A stretch of DNA of 64,000 nucleotides, from the NCBI GenBank assembly GCA_023313575.1, contig JAJTTP010000002.1, positions 3,348,001 to 3,412,000 of the forward strand, written 5' to 3'. The notes beneath the pieces were generated by a model, which worked only from the letters and a program-made list of their open reading frames with translations, was not told the DNA's origin and did not search any database. Made by a program: the position numbers and the translations under genes. Shown here in pieces: positions 51,848 through 63,869 of the stretch (positions are counted from its first letter, which is position 1; each line of letters opens with the position of its first letter). The stretch is from Eutypella sp. D-1. Its lineage: Eukaryota; Ascomycota; Sordariomycetes; Xylariales; Diatrypaceae.

Positions 51848-53722
51848 GAGTTTGACATGGTAGACCGGGTTGCAAATGCGCGGTATGGTATCAGCTGAGA
51901 AGCCCGAGAACCCAAGGCTATATTAGTGCTATATTAGTTGGGCCATTTGGGGTGGTCATTTCGTGCTCGATAATCTAGCTGCACGCTCTTCCTGGGGTTG
52001 CATCGTGGCAGTACGGCCGCGTGATGATTGGATTGTCAGTCTTGACACGGACGAGATCGACAGCCCCGCTTCCGAGTGCCGATGAGTTGGTATGAATGAT
52101 CACCATCTGGCAGTTCTAGCCATGTGTTAAGGATCGGGGAAGCAGTCAAGCAGTCAGTAGTCAGTTTGTCAATATGCGGGTCAGAGAGATGATCAGAAAC
52201 AGTAGAATTTTTGACGATCGGCAATTGTTCATTGCAGCTTTCTTTCTCCACCGAGTCTGGGTTTGTCTTGGACGTTGGGCTGGCCGGACGGTTAGGTACG
52301 TAGTAGAGCCCTGATTGTTGTTGAGTATTGGTTGGTGGTTGTTATCGAGGGGTTCACATGTTCGGTTGCAGCTCGCGTGTGCTGGAAAGCGAGAAAGAGC
52401 CGGGGGAATGGTTACCCATTGGCATTCAGATCCTTCAAACCCCCAACTCCTATGTCATCTGGTTAATCCTCGCTTCTACACTACACGGTGTTTACCGCTT
52501 GACTTGATGATATGATGTGAGGCTAAATGTGTAGCCCGGGTTTATCCGTGCATTGTTGCTTTTTCTTCTTTTTGCAGAACAATTGCGGCTAGAGGAAGAG
52601 ACAAACAAACCTTAAACCAACCCCCTATTCACTTACCTACTTCATGTACTTACTTACATCCATAGGTACCTAAGTAGATACAAATGGTACTAACTATATT
52701 CACCGGCCATCAGTGATTTTTCTGCTTAAAAAAAGAGACAAGCAGACAAACATTTCAAACCAACAAACAGTACGAAGTCTGCCAACTAAATGCGGATTAT
52801 TGGGGGTTTTCTTCTTTTAGTTAAATACATAAGTGCTTGGCTATGTACTATGCCGTTCCAAAGTCCCCGCAGTTTTTAGCCCGTAGTACACTAAAGGCGC
52901 CTACTGGGAACTTATCTACAGTAGGTAATTACCTGTCCACCCACTCACTCCCATATATTATCAATCAGACGAATGCAAACATTCCATGATGGTTCAAGTT
53001 GTTAAAAGGTTGCGAATATATTTATTGCACCCTGTTTGTATGCTCAGAGATTGATTTGAAGCTAGGTGGCTAAGTGGCCCTCTACCCTTTACTCACAGAA
53101 AACTATAGTTACATGACGTACCTATGCACAACATTTAAACATAATAGCATCCTACCGAGTAGCGAGTTCTGAGGTTTTGAGTTGTTGCAGGTGTGGCGGG
53201 CCAGAATATTCACGTATCTGCCAATAACAAAACTCCTCGGCAGATAACCCAATGTCAGCCCACAGAGGTCCTTTCCTTACTTCTTGGAAGATCTTCATAG
53301 GCCAGCAATGACCAGATCAGCCTCAGCCTACATAGAATGACCAATGACGTTATGAACAGCCCAGGCTCAGCCTTGCCCTCGTCATTCATTGCCTGACAAC
53401 CAACACAACTTGGCTTTTGGCCTGACTCCACACAATATCGGCCTTGCTGAGTCCCGACTTCATCCTGCACCCCAAAACATCAAGCGTAGTGACAAGCGAG
53501 TATGTAGATTTTATGAAACTGTGATGGATTCTTGAAGCTTTTTATATGCTTTTTATGTGGATTTTTATACTTTAATTCCAGTCCCCGATTAACCCGTCTC
53601 TTTGGTTGTGATCCCTGCACTGCCAGCATTCCCTGCTCGCCTTATCTATACTCCGTTTCTGTCTAGATAATCACAGAACACCCCCTTCCCATTACGCGCC
53701 CCCACCCCTATCTGTCACAGCT

Positions 53723-55214
53723 ATGAAGCCAAGCACCACTACCAACAACCCTACTATTCAGGATGACTGGGAGGAGGTGAACGATGATGATTTTTCCGTT
53801 GTCTCCGTCGCGACGTCAGACCACCATCTGAGCGATAGCCGGGAGAGCCTCGTGCCGGTTGAAGCCCCGACGTATGTCTCGGTTTCCTCCGTAGATCAGC
53901 ACGACCAGCCGCAGAATGGCAAGGATCCCGGCCCCCCCGCCGGCCCGGTGGCGCATCACAGCGTCACCGCCTCCCCAGCCAACAGCCAGCGCCACCTCCC
54001 CGACGAAGCGCCCGAGGAGGAGTTCCACGACAGCGTCGAGAATCTGGGCATGGACACCAGAGATGTCCGGGAGTGCCCGGAGAAACCGCCATCGCAGTTG
54101 TTACGCATCCCCCCGGACCCGGACGTGGGCGCCAATGCACTCGACCCCAGCTCTCTCAGCAAGGCTAACACGACCTTGATGATGCTTGTCAAGGAGACGA
54201 CTGAACTGGCTAAGGAGGGTCGCGCCGGTACAATCATATCGGAATGCCAAACCTTGGAGGAGCACCTCCACGCCCTCGCCCCTATTCTCGAGGCATACGC
54301 TAAGCACTGGGAGCTCAAGCGGGGTGACTTCGAACCACCCCTCGACCCCGGCTTGCGCGAGTGGATGTCGAATCTCCAAACGGAGCTGCTCGCTTTGCAG
54401 GATGACTTCATTGATCCCACCAATCGAAGTCAGCCGGGCGCGCGTCAATTTGACATCGCCCGTGAAGTCGGCAGCCACGAGGAATCCCTGGCGGCCCTCA
54501 GGACCCAGATAGAGGTGTCCTTTCCCGTCATTGAAACGTAGGTTGACCGCTACACCCGTGGCTCGTTTTTCTTCCCGATCATCCTGGCATTGCTGACCTG
54601 CATGCGGAAGTGATTATGTCAGTTTCTGCATCGACGCAGACAAAGTCCCCGAGGAGAGTCGGGATCAGTCTCCCGACCCAGCCCCAGAAAAGTCCGTGTC
54701 CCCACGGCAGGGCGCGCAGAGCGCAAACACCGTAGGGTACCTCCGTCGGGAGCTCTGCGAGCTCAAGGACCAGGTCTCGGCGTGTTTCGACGAGCTCGGC
54801 GCCTACCAGCGGCGGAGAGCTGCGGCCGGGGACGCCGGGGAGGACCTGTCGGTGGTGGCCGGCATCGCGACCGCGTACCGGTCAATCAAGTTCTCGCTGG
54901 ACACTACGCTGACAAACCATTTCTCGGAGTGGACGCCGGAGGGTGGAGCCCGGGATCACGCCGCCCAGGGGGGCGGCCTCACGTATGCCGAACTCTGCAG
55001 ACTCGACCCCGAGAGCATCCGCTCGCTCTATCTGGGGCTCAAGAACATCGTCGATGAGCTCGCTCAGGACCGCAACAGGGTCCTGTCGCTACGATACATG
55101 AACGACCCCGACAACCTCCTAGACCAGGAAGACGCCCCGCTGCTTGGCGATGCGCGTGTGGAGAAGTTGTTTGCTATGGAGGAGAGGATCGCGTCTACCT
55201 TGGCCGGCGGCTGA
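53723..55214 (+). CDS. Uncharacterised helical protein (472 aa)
   Basis: Two exons (53723-54537, 54611-55214). The 73-bp intron has a GTAGGT donor, a CTGAC branch and an AAG acceptor; splicing restores the frame as ACT (Thr272). No signal peptide or membrane segment. Residues 10-30 are acidic with DDWEEV and DDDFSVV; 30-130 are Pro/Ser/Asp-rich and probably disordered; about 138-260 and 330-470 are predicted by eye to be amphipathic helices with Leu/Glu/Lys heptads. I recognise no domain. The acidic Trp motif near the start recurs, from memory, in various fungal proteins and resembles an Atg8-interacting motif. It is transcribed in the same direction as the ankyrin-SPRY gene 1.2 kb downstream, but no link is shown. 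Coding quality is good (strong G/C third positions). Confidence 0.8.
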
Positions 55215-56383
55215 GGAGGCCATCGACCCCTGCTAAGGGGGTAGTCCTCGGCTGTTTACACCTTTGATTTTTTGACGTCTTGCTTGCGGTTCCTTACAGT
55301 GATTGATAATGATGAACGAGCGATTAAAGTGGGCACACAGCGGGATCTATGGCAGGGAACCTTGCTCTGGATACTTAGGATAGTGAATACTATATCTTTA
55401 GAAATACCATAGTTGCGAAACAAACCCCCTCCCCAATGAATCTTAGCTTAGAACCAAAGCTCAGAAAAGCTTCTTCCTCCTTTTTTTCCCTCTTCCTCCC
55501 CTCCTCTTCTGCTCCCCGTCGCCGTACTATATAGTCGCATGCCCGTAGGGTGGGCTATCTGGAGCCAGGTCTATATATAGGGGGCTTCGCTCCCCTATAT
55601 TCGTACAGGCCAGGGCGTCTTATCTGTTGCAGCTGCACCCCATACTATATGATTCTTGCGAGCCTCCCCTGACAGGAATCCTTTCCGTTGAAGCTCTTTC
55701 GACTGTCAGGTGATTCACGACTAGATAAGTGATCCTAGGAAGATGATGGCTTGGCATTCGGCTGATACGAATGCAATCAGCCATCGGCCGACCTGGAGTA
55801 ATAGGGCCTGCTTCCTTTATATACACGATCCAGGTCGTTGACGGGGTAGCAATCGGGCGATTCATCAACAAATCCCCGGCTGCTCCCTATCCATACAGGA
55901 CGAGAGGAGGTATTTCGACCATACATATCTATACTGAATACACAGAGGCGGTACTTACAAGTGGTATTACCTGAAGCGGCCATCTATTGAATATGTATAC
56001 ACAACCGGCTGAGGCTTTCGTTTTCGCACTATACCTTGTATGATTGGTCGGCTACATAGTGAAGTATGTGAGATATGCAATTTTTCACTACAAGTGATTA
56101 ATAAAAACCCACATGCATGCGTAGGGGGTACCCATAATTATTGTGCGCCGCATAAATTGAAAATGCTGTGAGGATAGAGTGGGGGGTTGCCTATAACCCT
56201 GCGTGGTATGTAGATTTTGCCGTCAGCTGAATCTGTACGGGCAGTTGAATCCTCCCAAAAGTAAAACGGAATTGATGTTAGGAATAGCATATACTTCACA
56301 CTTTCAACGATAGTGTAGAACCCTGACCTCTAGGTCAGTAACCCTTCATTCAAATCACCCCTATTGCAATAATTCAACGAAAC
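55215..56383. other. Intergenic, 1.2 kb, with hairpin and possible LTR relic
   Basis: No gene. Contains a strong hairpin at 55575-55600 and, at about 55,625-55,965, a stretch starting TGTTG and ending CTTACA with a central TTTATATAC box, followed by AGTGGTATTA. This loosely recalls a decayed solo long terminal repeat of a Copia-type element (primer-site-like TGGTAT). No target duplication is visible. Confidence 0.4.
55575..55600. repeat. Inverted repeat, 9-bp arms
   Basis: ATATAGGGG and CCCCTATAT flank an 8-nt loop (GCTTCGCT), 360 bp after the stop codon at 55214. There is no T-run after it. It may be an RNA hairpin or a mobile-element end. Confidence 0.55.
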
Positions 56384-59300
56384 ATGCACGCTGCAGCATT
56401 GCTTAATCTGCTCGCAACACTTCTCCTGCTCTCCGCAGATCAAGTACTGGGTGCGGATAATGAAAATGAGTTCGTTCTCAATGTCTTTTCAGATATCGGA
56501 CCGTATGTTGAAATTTATTCTAATCTAAGCATACTATTTCTTGGTTAACAACTTGGTCTCAGAATCCTTGCCCTGTTCGGTGACCGATTTGCGCAACAGT
56601 TCCTTAGTGAGAGTTTCACTCTATTTGACTATATAATCTTTGCTTGCGTACCACTCGGTATTGTTACCGCGATCACAGGAGCTATCCGAGTCCAGGGGCC
56701 GAAATTTGCCCGCGCTTTCATTGGACGCGCCCGCGAGAACCGAGCCACTGCAGAAGTTGAACTCATGTCGTCTACATCTGGCGAGGTCTGCGAGCTATTC
56801 AATAATACTGGAATTGTTCGCACCATAGGACGACCAGTCATCAGTCAGCTAGTTTTTCTTCCAGAGCAATATGAAACATCAACGGATGGTACACTCGGCA
56901 TCCACACAATCGAAACAGCAGCAAGCTCCAAAGGGGAAAACGTCATGGTTCAGCAAGGTATGCATTATTATGGGCATATCTCTCTGATATAATAGTAAGG
57001 CAGAGGTGCTGATCAGGTGCTGTGAACAGAATACCATAGTAAATTCGCTATAAAATTACCCAAGGACAAGACCGACGACGCAGAGTCGGGACAACATGAG
57101 AGAACCTTCAAGTTCCTAGGGCCTCCGAATCTTCAACTTAATGTCCCACCGGGGAAGATACCCCACAAGCAACTGGCGACTGAGCTTGTCTTGGCTACCC
57201 TTTTCGCAGTCATCTTGCAATCGTCGTTGCTCGTCATCGCCGTGGTCACTGTTCGTCACGGGGCAACCCGAACATCACTTTCTTACGATCCTCAACCCTG
57301 GGGCTTGCCCTTTTACATCATAGGATCGATATCGCTCGTGACTGGAATGTTTCTTTGCTCGTTGTGCATCGAAAAGAGCACTGTGGAGTTCATGTGGAAG
57401 TCAAAGAAACCTGTTACAGGTGGAGATTCTCTTCGACTCTTCTGGGTTCAGCGTTCACAGAGAGTCAGTGATCAGATTTTCGACTCCTGTGTAGTCCTAG
57501 GGGGTTCCAAGGACTATATCCTGACATCAAGCCGACGGACAGATTTCCAGAGTTCTAATTCTAGCAACAAAGAACAGATTCACGACAACGGACAGAAGCC
57601 TAGAACGTTGTCATATAAAGTTTTGGCATTGGTCGGAGCTGCGGCTGGTGGCGTAGGGTTCACCATACAGTTTATCGGTCTAAGAGGACTGGCATGGCCG
57701 TGTGCCGTGTCCCAAATTGGCGGTATCTTTGTAATGGCCCTCGTCAGGGCTTTCATTCGACGGCGGCTTGGACAGGCCCCATTGATATGCCCAACTTTAT
57801 CTGTCCATGAACTCGATTTTTTAGCGACTCAGCTTGTTTTCAATAGCAAATTTCAGAGGTTCGAGACAAGGAACGAGAACGACAATGACTTGGAAAACAG
57901 CATTCGCCACGAAGCATACACATGGGAGGTCAAAACGGCGCATATTGATACAAGTAGCGAACCGTGGTTCCGATATCCCGATTGCGAGCCCACAGAGCAC
58001 GAAAACAGCCTGCTGAATATGGTCAATGGTGATACCATTCAGCAACGCCGTAGAAACTCGTTCTCTATACAAGCCGAGAAACGCGTTCCCACTAATGCTC
58101 CCGTCGGTCCAGAAAACGTGTACTTAACGCATCAGATCAGCCACCAAGAAGTGACAGATAGACCACTAATTCCAAATCATGAGAAGCTCGTCCTTGTTCG
58201 GGAGCGACTCGGCACATTATGTCAGTGGACGAATGGAGCCTCCCAACCTACTATGGCTCTAGCAAATACAGTCAAACGATTCATGAAGCTCTTCGTCCCA
58301 GATGGAAACGGCACGGTTGAGTGGAAAATCCCAGTCACGAGCACCAGTGATAACATAGACGGTGTTATATTAATGGAAGTCACAAAAAGGTCATCAGAAT
58401 GGTGGGTCAATTCCGACAGGATCGAGTCGATTCTGTCCCTTTGGATCGCAAGCATTCAGGCAAAGAGGAGAATACGAAATCAAAACACCGAACATCCCCG
58501 TTGGAAACAATCTCAGGCTGGAGATAGCCTTACAATGAATTACACCAGGATAATCGGCTACAACTATAAGGATGATGTTCTAGAGCGTGATATGTCGTGG
58601 TGGACGTCATGGACAAACGGTCAATCTACAGAACGTTCGGATCCGGGCACTTCTCCTGAACACATGAACCCGAAGTTAATCATTGGCTTTACCGGCCCAC
58701 CAAATGGTTTGGCTTCCGCTCGTTTTCACGCTGGTTCATACGTCAGTCATCTGTCACTAACTACTTGCAAGAAAAACAACGCAATGGGCCTAAGGTGCTG
58801 CTATCTCAGAGTTCAAGTGCAGACCTAGCAAATATTTGCGCACAACATCTTTTCATATGTTTCATATGGGCTGTCACTTTACAGACAGTCACTAAGGAGA
58901 GGGTTCCGAGACCAGGGAGGAAGCTTCTCCTTCCAACTAATTTCCTTCATCAAGGAGATATGAACATCCACGAATACGTCAAGCTGGAGTCAGGAGGCCC
59001 ACCAGGTATTCCATGGTTCAGAGGTCCTAGAAGGGGTATAAAATTGACTCATACAACACTGACGTCTCTAGCAAATTATGCCGAAAAGGAGGGCCTCGGG
59101 ACTTCTGATGAGATTTTACAGTGTATGATTCCCGTATTCAGTTTCAACGACCGTCTTCCAAACGAAATTGTCTTGGGAAAGCCCGTCCCTGAAGATGTTT
59201 CACGGAAAGAAAATCGAGACTGGGTGAAGCTAGTTCCCAGGTATGTCAAACTCCTCGATGAAACAGCGGACCTCATCCACACGGAGACGCAAAGCAATCT

Positions 59301-62300
59301 CGCTTTGAATGCTGTTGTAAACACAATGGAATTTGTCTACCTATTAGCGCTTGATATTTTTCGAACAAGCAGAGGGCCAAAGGAGACAGAAAGTGAAGGG
59401 AAGATACAGCTTAAGGATCGAAACCCCATCGACGAGAGGATTGACAGATTGGTCTCTAAGATATTCAATAAATTTTACGACATCCTAATGACGCTCTGGC
59501 CAATGTATGAATTACAGCATCGAGCAGATGCTTTCAAAGAAATATTCAGCCTCTGCTCTGGGGCCAAAGAGGGAGCCCCAATGCTAGGGCACCAGGATCT
59601 AATAGACGAGTGTTTCATGGACCGAGTTGGGTTCAGGGAGTTGCACCAAGAGATCTGTGACCCAGACAAGGGAGGTCAAATTAACTTCAGGGACATAAAT
59701 GGTACGCAGTGATCTACCCACACTAGGCTCTCAATTATTAATTGGGTATTAATAGATCCGGCTGCCACCAAACGGGATATATTTGGCTGGACACCTCTGC
59801 ATTATGCCGCCGTCAACCCTGAACTCACAATTATTGACTATGACCCGGAGAGCGCCTTTCAATTCCTTCGTGTAAATTTCCGGAACGATCAGTGGATTAA
59901 TAAGTTCCAACAGAGTCCGATCCACTTGGCAGCGTGCTCCGGCAACAGCTCCCTTCTTGAAATTCTCCTACAGGTCATGAAAGGTGTGGAAGGCACTCGC
60001 CCTTCCACAATATATTCGTGGGGTGGATTAGATGGCATGAAACCACTCCACCTCTCCGTTGAGCGAGGCCATCAAGGATGTGTTGACGTTTTGATACGCA
60101 ACATACTAGAGAATGATCCCGCATCCGACTCGGTCCAAATCAAACTCTGGTATGATGGCTGGGGTCGAAGCCCAGTGCATATTGCGGCCACAGAATCAAG
60201 TAAAGCAATGATTGAAAATTTGCTTGACACTCCTTTCTTCAGTGCTGAAGACATCGACAGATCTGGAAAGACGTCCCTCTCCTACCTGAATGAGAAGGAC
60301 CCAGCTCAAAAGGACAAGGGCGAGCTATTTCTGCATAGATGGGGAAATTTGAGAGCCAAGGATCACATCGAGCAAACCGCCCTTCATCATGCAATTAGAT
60401 TTCTAAGTGTGAGGTCATTCAGAACCCTGCTTATTAGAGCTCAAGACATGCTAGACCTCAAAGATTCCAAGGGTAGGACGGCTCTTCATCTAGCCGTTGA
60501 ATCAAAGCAGGGCGCTCTAGCAACAGCACTAGTCGAAAGAGGCGCGAATCTAACAGCAAAACCCATAGTGCCCAGACTGCCCTAATTTGGCTTGCCAACT
60601 CGCCCAAAAAGAAGTTGTGTTGTCTATGCTACAGCGGTATCCAGACGGGCGTTGGTCTGATGGGGATAAAACGGGGGCAACGGCCTTACACTTTGCAGTC
60701 CAGTCCAAAGGCTCTCCCGAGATTCGCCACGGTATAATACAGGCTCTGGTGAAGGTCGTGAATAAGGTAGATATCAAAGGACCGAATGGTCAGACCCCGC
60801 TACACTACGCCCTTGTCGCAGGCGATATACCCGCAACATTACTCCTCGCACGAAAGGCCGACACTACGGTTGAGGATGGGCTTGGAAAGAACGGGCTTCA
60901 ATATCTTGCAGAATCCAAAAACATAAACGATCAGCTAGCGCGCGAGGACACCGCTGGATCAGGCCCGAGATCGTCTCCCTTGGAAAAGGTAGTGGGAATC
61001 ATGGAAGAGCAAGTCCAGGACCAGGAGTATTTCCACCGAACGCTCTTGCATTCAGCTATCAGGGAAGGCAATGACAACACTGCCCTGTTTCTTCTGTCTT
61101 CAGGCATCAACCCCAGAGTACAAGAGAATTGGGTGACGCCGTTGATGAGTGCCTGTATTCGGGGAACGTGCCCGGGGTTTGTCGAAGAAATAGCGTGTGG
61201 GAAAGACGCAGACTTGGTAAACGACAAAGACCCTATCTTCGGTCAAACAGCACTGTTCTGGGCCTGTGAAGAAAACAACGTCGATATCGTCAAGATCTTA
61301 CTCAAGGCAGACTCTGTGGATCCAAACCGACAGGCTGACTTCAATGGCTATACGCCACTGCATGTTGCTTTGGAAAATACCCATGGCGAAATTGTGGGCC
61401 TATTACTTAGTGATCACCGCACGGAAGCCAGCTGGGGCATTGCTGATGAATATGGAATGCGACCACTTCGATTTGCGATCGAAAAATCCGATGAGAAGTG
61501 CCTTGGCATTTTGATATTGAAGCTTGGGCCAAAACAACTTGCAGTCTCCGAACTATCAACGCCGGAGCTAGAAGACCTGGTTGACAGGTTACTTGGTTCT
61601 GAGGCGGGTCGGGTAGCTTGTGAGGCCGTGATAGACAGAGTGTCTCAACACGAAAAAGGAAGGAAGCCTCGAATCTCTCTTCATAAGCTAGCCAAAGCTG
61701 ATCAGGGAGAGAACATTTTCTCCCTATTAAGAAGCTTCCCGGGGATGTACAACTTGAATGAGCTGGATGAAGATGGCTGGACAGTAGACGACGTCGCTAG
61801 AAGATATGGACACTCTACACTCAAAGAACAGATTCAGAAGCACGTAGAGTTCAAGAGCCGGAACATCGATACCCACCCGTATCCTCGCCCATCGACCTTT
61901 GAATTGAACCTTAAGGGTGGCAACATAAAACTTCATGATTGCAATCTGCATCGAGAATGCCAAGGACGAATAATAGGTCAGTACTTGACACAATGGTCCA
62001 AGTCTAACTTTGCTAACATGTTTCTTACAGAAGCCCACACCATATCCCGAGAGGTGCTTAACAACGGGAGAATATTCAATATTCGTACTCAAGAGTGTAT
62101 TCCACCCAATGCGGCCCACTTCTATTTCGAAGTTGAAATCCTTCGCTTGCCTAAGACCCAGTAGGTACTTACAGATGTCTTTGATCTTTGCCATGTGTTA
62201 TGCAATCCCCAATCTGATTTGTTTTAATTTTTATGCAACAGGATGTGCGCGGTCGGGTTCTGCAAGTCAAATACTCCCAACGATTCGATACTTGGGTGGC

Positions 62301-62707
62301 ATCCAGGGTCTTGGGGATACCATGGGGATGACGGTGGGTTGTACATAGAGTCGGGCCAGCCAAGTATCGAAAACTATAGCGATCGATATGGCAAAGGCGA
62401 CGTTGTAGGGTGTGGTTTGAATATGCTGACGGGAGAGGGCTATCGTACCCTGAATGGCAAACGATTGGAATCCGGTAGGTGCGCCTGGAGAGTTGAACGC
62501 CGGTCAAATATGTGCTTACCCTAATACGTAGGAAGAGCATTCAGCGGGCACGAGCTCTCACGCGGAAAGGTGTATCCCTCTCTAACTTTTGACGAGGACT
62601 ATGACGATCCCATCGAAGGAAATATCAATGAGGACGAAACGCAAGTTCGAGTGGTGTTGGAGGAATCCGAGAGCCACATGTTCAAATACAGGGGTCCGTA
62701 TGAATGA
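56384..62707 (+). pseudogene. Giant membrane-anchored ankyrin-SPRY protein, frame broken twice
   Basis: Exons: 56384-56502, 56563-56957, 57030-58741, 58810-59701, 59756-61976, 62031-62160, 62242-62474, 62532-62707. Introns are 54-81 bp; that at 61977-62030 is in-frame but has textbook GTCAGT, GCTAAC and TTACAG signals. The 58742-58809 intron is the least certain. About 1,960 residues. Residues 1-24 look like a signal peptide. Hydrophobic segments follow at about residues 62-82 and four more in exon 3 (translated from about 57,185-57,255, 57,305-57,365, 57,610-57,670 and 57,690-57,750). The first 170 residues match a Pezizomycotina family of uncharacterised ankyrin proteins (DIGPILALFG, IGRARENRATAEVELMSST). 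Exon 5 holds about 15 ankyrin repeats (TPLHYAA, TALHLAV, TPLHVAL and others). The C terminus is a SPRY domain (GFCK, GWHPGSWGYHGDDGG, YGKGDVVGCGLN, YPSLTF). The frame fails at two A-runs, 60558-60561 and 60606-60610; each is one base short. Whether this is decay or sequencing error cannot be told here. Confidence 0.8.
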
Positions 62708-63869
62708 CTGTTGGTCCTTCGTACCCCTTTCTTTGCAACCCGAGTACACCACCGCTGTCACCTTTTACTACTGTTGCGGCTTTAGCTTTCATTCTCATCA
62801 CTATTACTAGCACTGCTACTGCAGCCTTGATGCAATAAGCAATAACAACAATCTTAATTCTGTTTTTGCATCGTGGCTGTGAAAGGAATAGGGGTGGTAA
62901 TAGTGACAGGTGTGGTGATGATCAGCTTGGTTTTCATGTGTCAGGAGGATATGGGAAAATAAAATATAGCCCAGATAAGATGACACCAAAAAAGGAATCG
63001 GAAAGAAACCACCAACATAAAGGGATGATTCTACATAAACCCAGAGAGCCACTTTTTGTACAAACGCTGGAGCCTTAACCGGGGCCCTTGGGGCCCTGTA
63101 CCCAGTTTTAGGGCTTATCATATCATGAGCGCTTGGCACATGGCACAATGAGCAAGATTGGGTCGACCATGACGCCAGCAACTGGAACCCCCCTTGTCAA
63201 TCGTTGCTTTATCTGGTCGTTCGCTTAACTCCACCAACCATAATGCAACCATAATGCCTGCCAGCCTGTCGTATACCGGCAACAGTGTGGTGAGTACAGA
63301 GAATAGTTGTACGTACGTAAATATAGACTTGCTGGGAAGGATTCGCCAAAACCTCGGAGGTTATTCGCTAGACCACTGGGGCCGATTGTAAAAAGTGGCT
63401 TCGAAGACCTCACTTGCCAGGCAGCAGTCCTAGCCTCCGGGTTCCACGGGCGAATTGCGTGCTTCTGAAGCCCTGCTGTGTCGCAATGACGATCCCAGGT
63501 GATCGACAGGTTCTTTCGGCACGCCCGCGCCGTTTCTCTGGCCTCTCAGCCTCTGCGGGTTGCGAGCGAGCAGGTGATTCGCATGTAACGCGGGTCTGGC
63601 TACACGGAAGTTGATCCTTCTCCCCTCCCTCCTAGAATTTGTTCGAGCCGGGCGAATTCGTAATATGTGGGAAGCACTTACGCACGCAAGAGGCCGGGTG
63701 CGGCTCCTTTCTCGGCCGGACTATGTATACATGCGAATGCGCAAAAGATTTCGGCCGGGCAAGAGATTTTCACGATGTCTAGTCTCTCAATCCCCAGACG
63801 AAGCGCCTTTCCTTCGCTACCCGTGTTCTTCGATGGCCCGTACGATATCTCTCGAACCCTAAGCCAGCT
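62708..63869. other. Intergenic, 1.2 kb
   Basis: Holds the 3' end of the ankyrin-SPRY gene and the promoter of the partial gene at 63870. No other gene is recognised. Confidence 0.55.

Larger units (their letters stand above)
50352..53722. other. Divergent intergenic region, 3.4 kb
   Basis: Lies between the minus-strand GH79 gene and the plus-strand gene at 53723, so it holds both promoters. A long minus-strand open frame at 51275-51930 is listed separately. T-rich and TAGGTA-type sequence recurs at 52,600-52,930. Nothing else is recognised. Confidence 0.5.
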
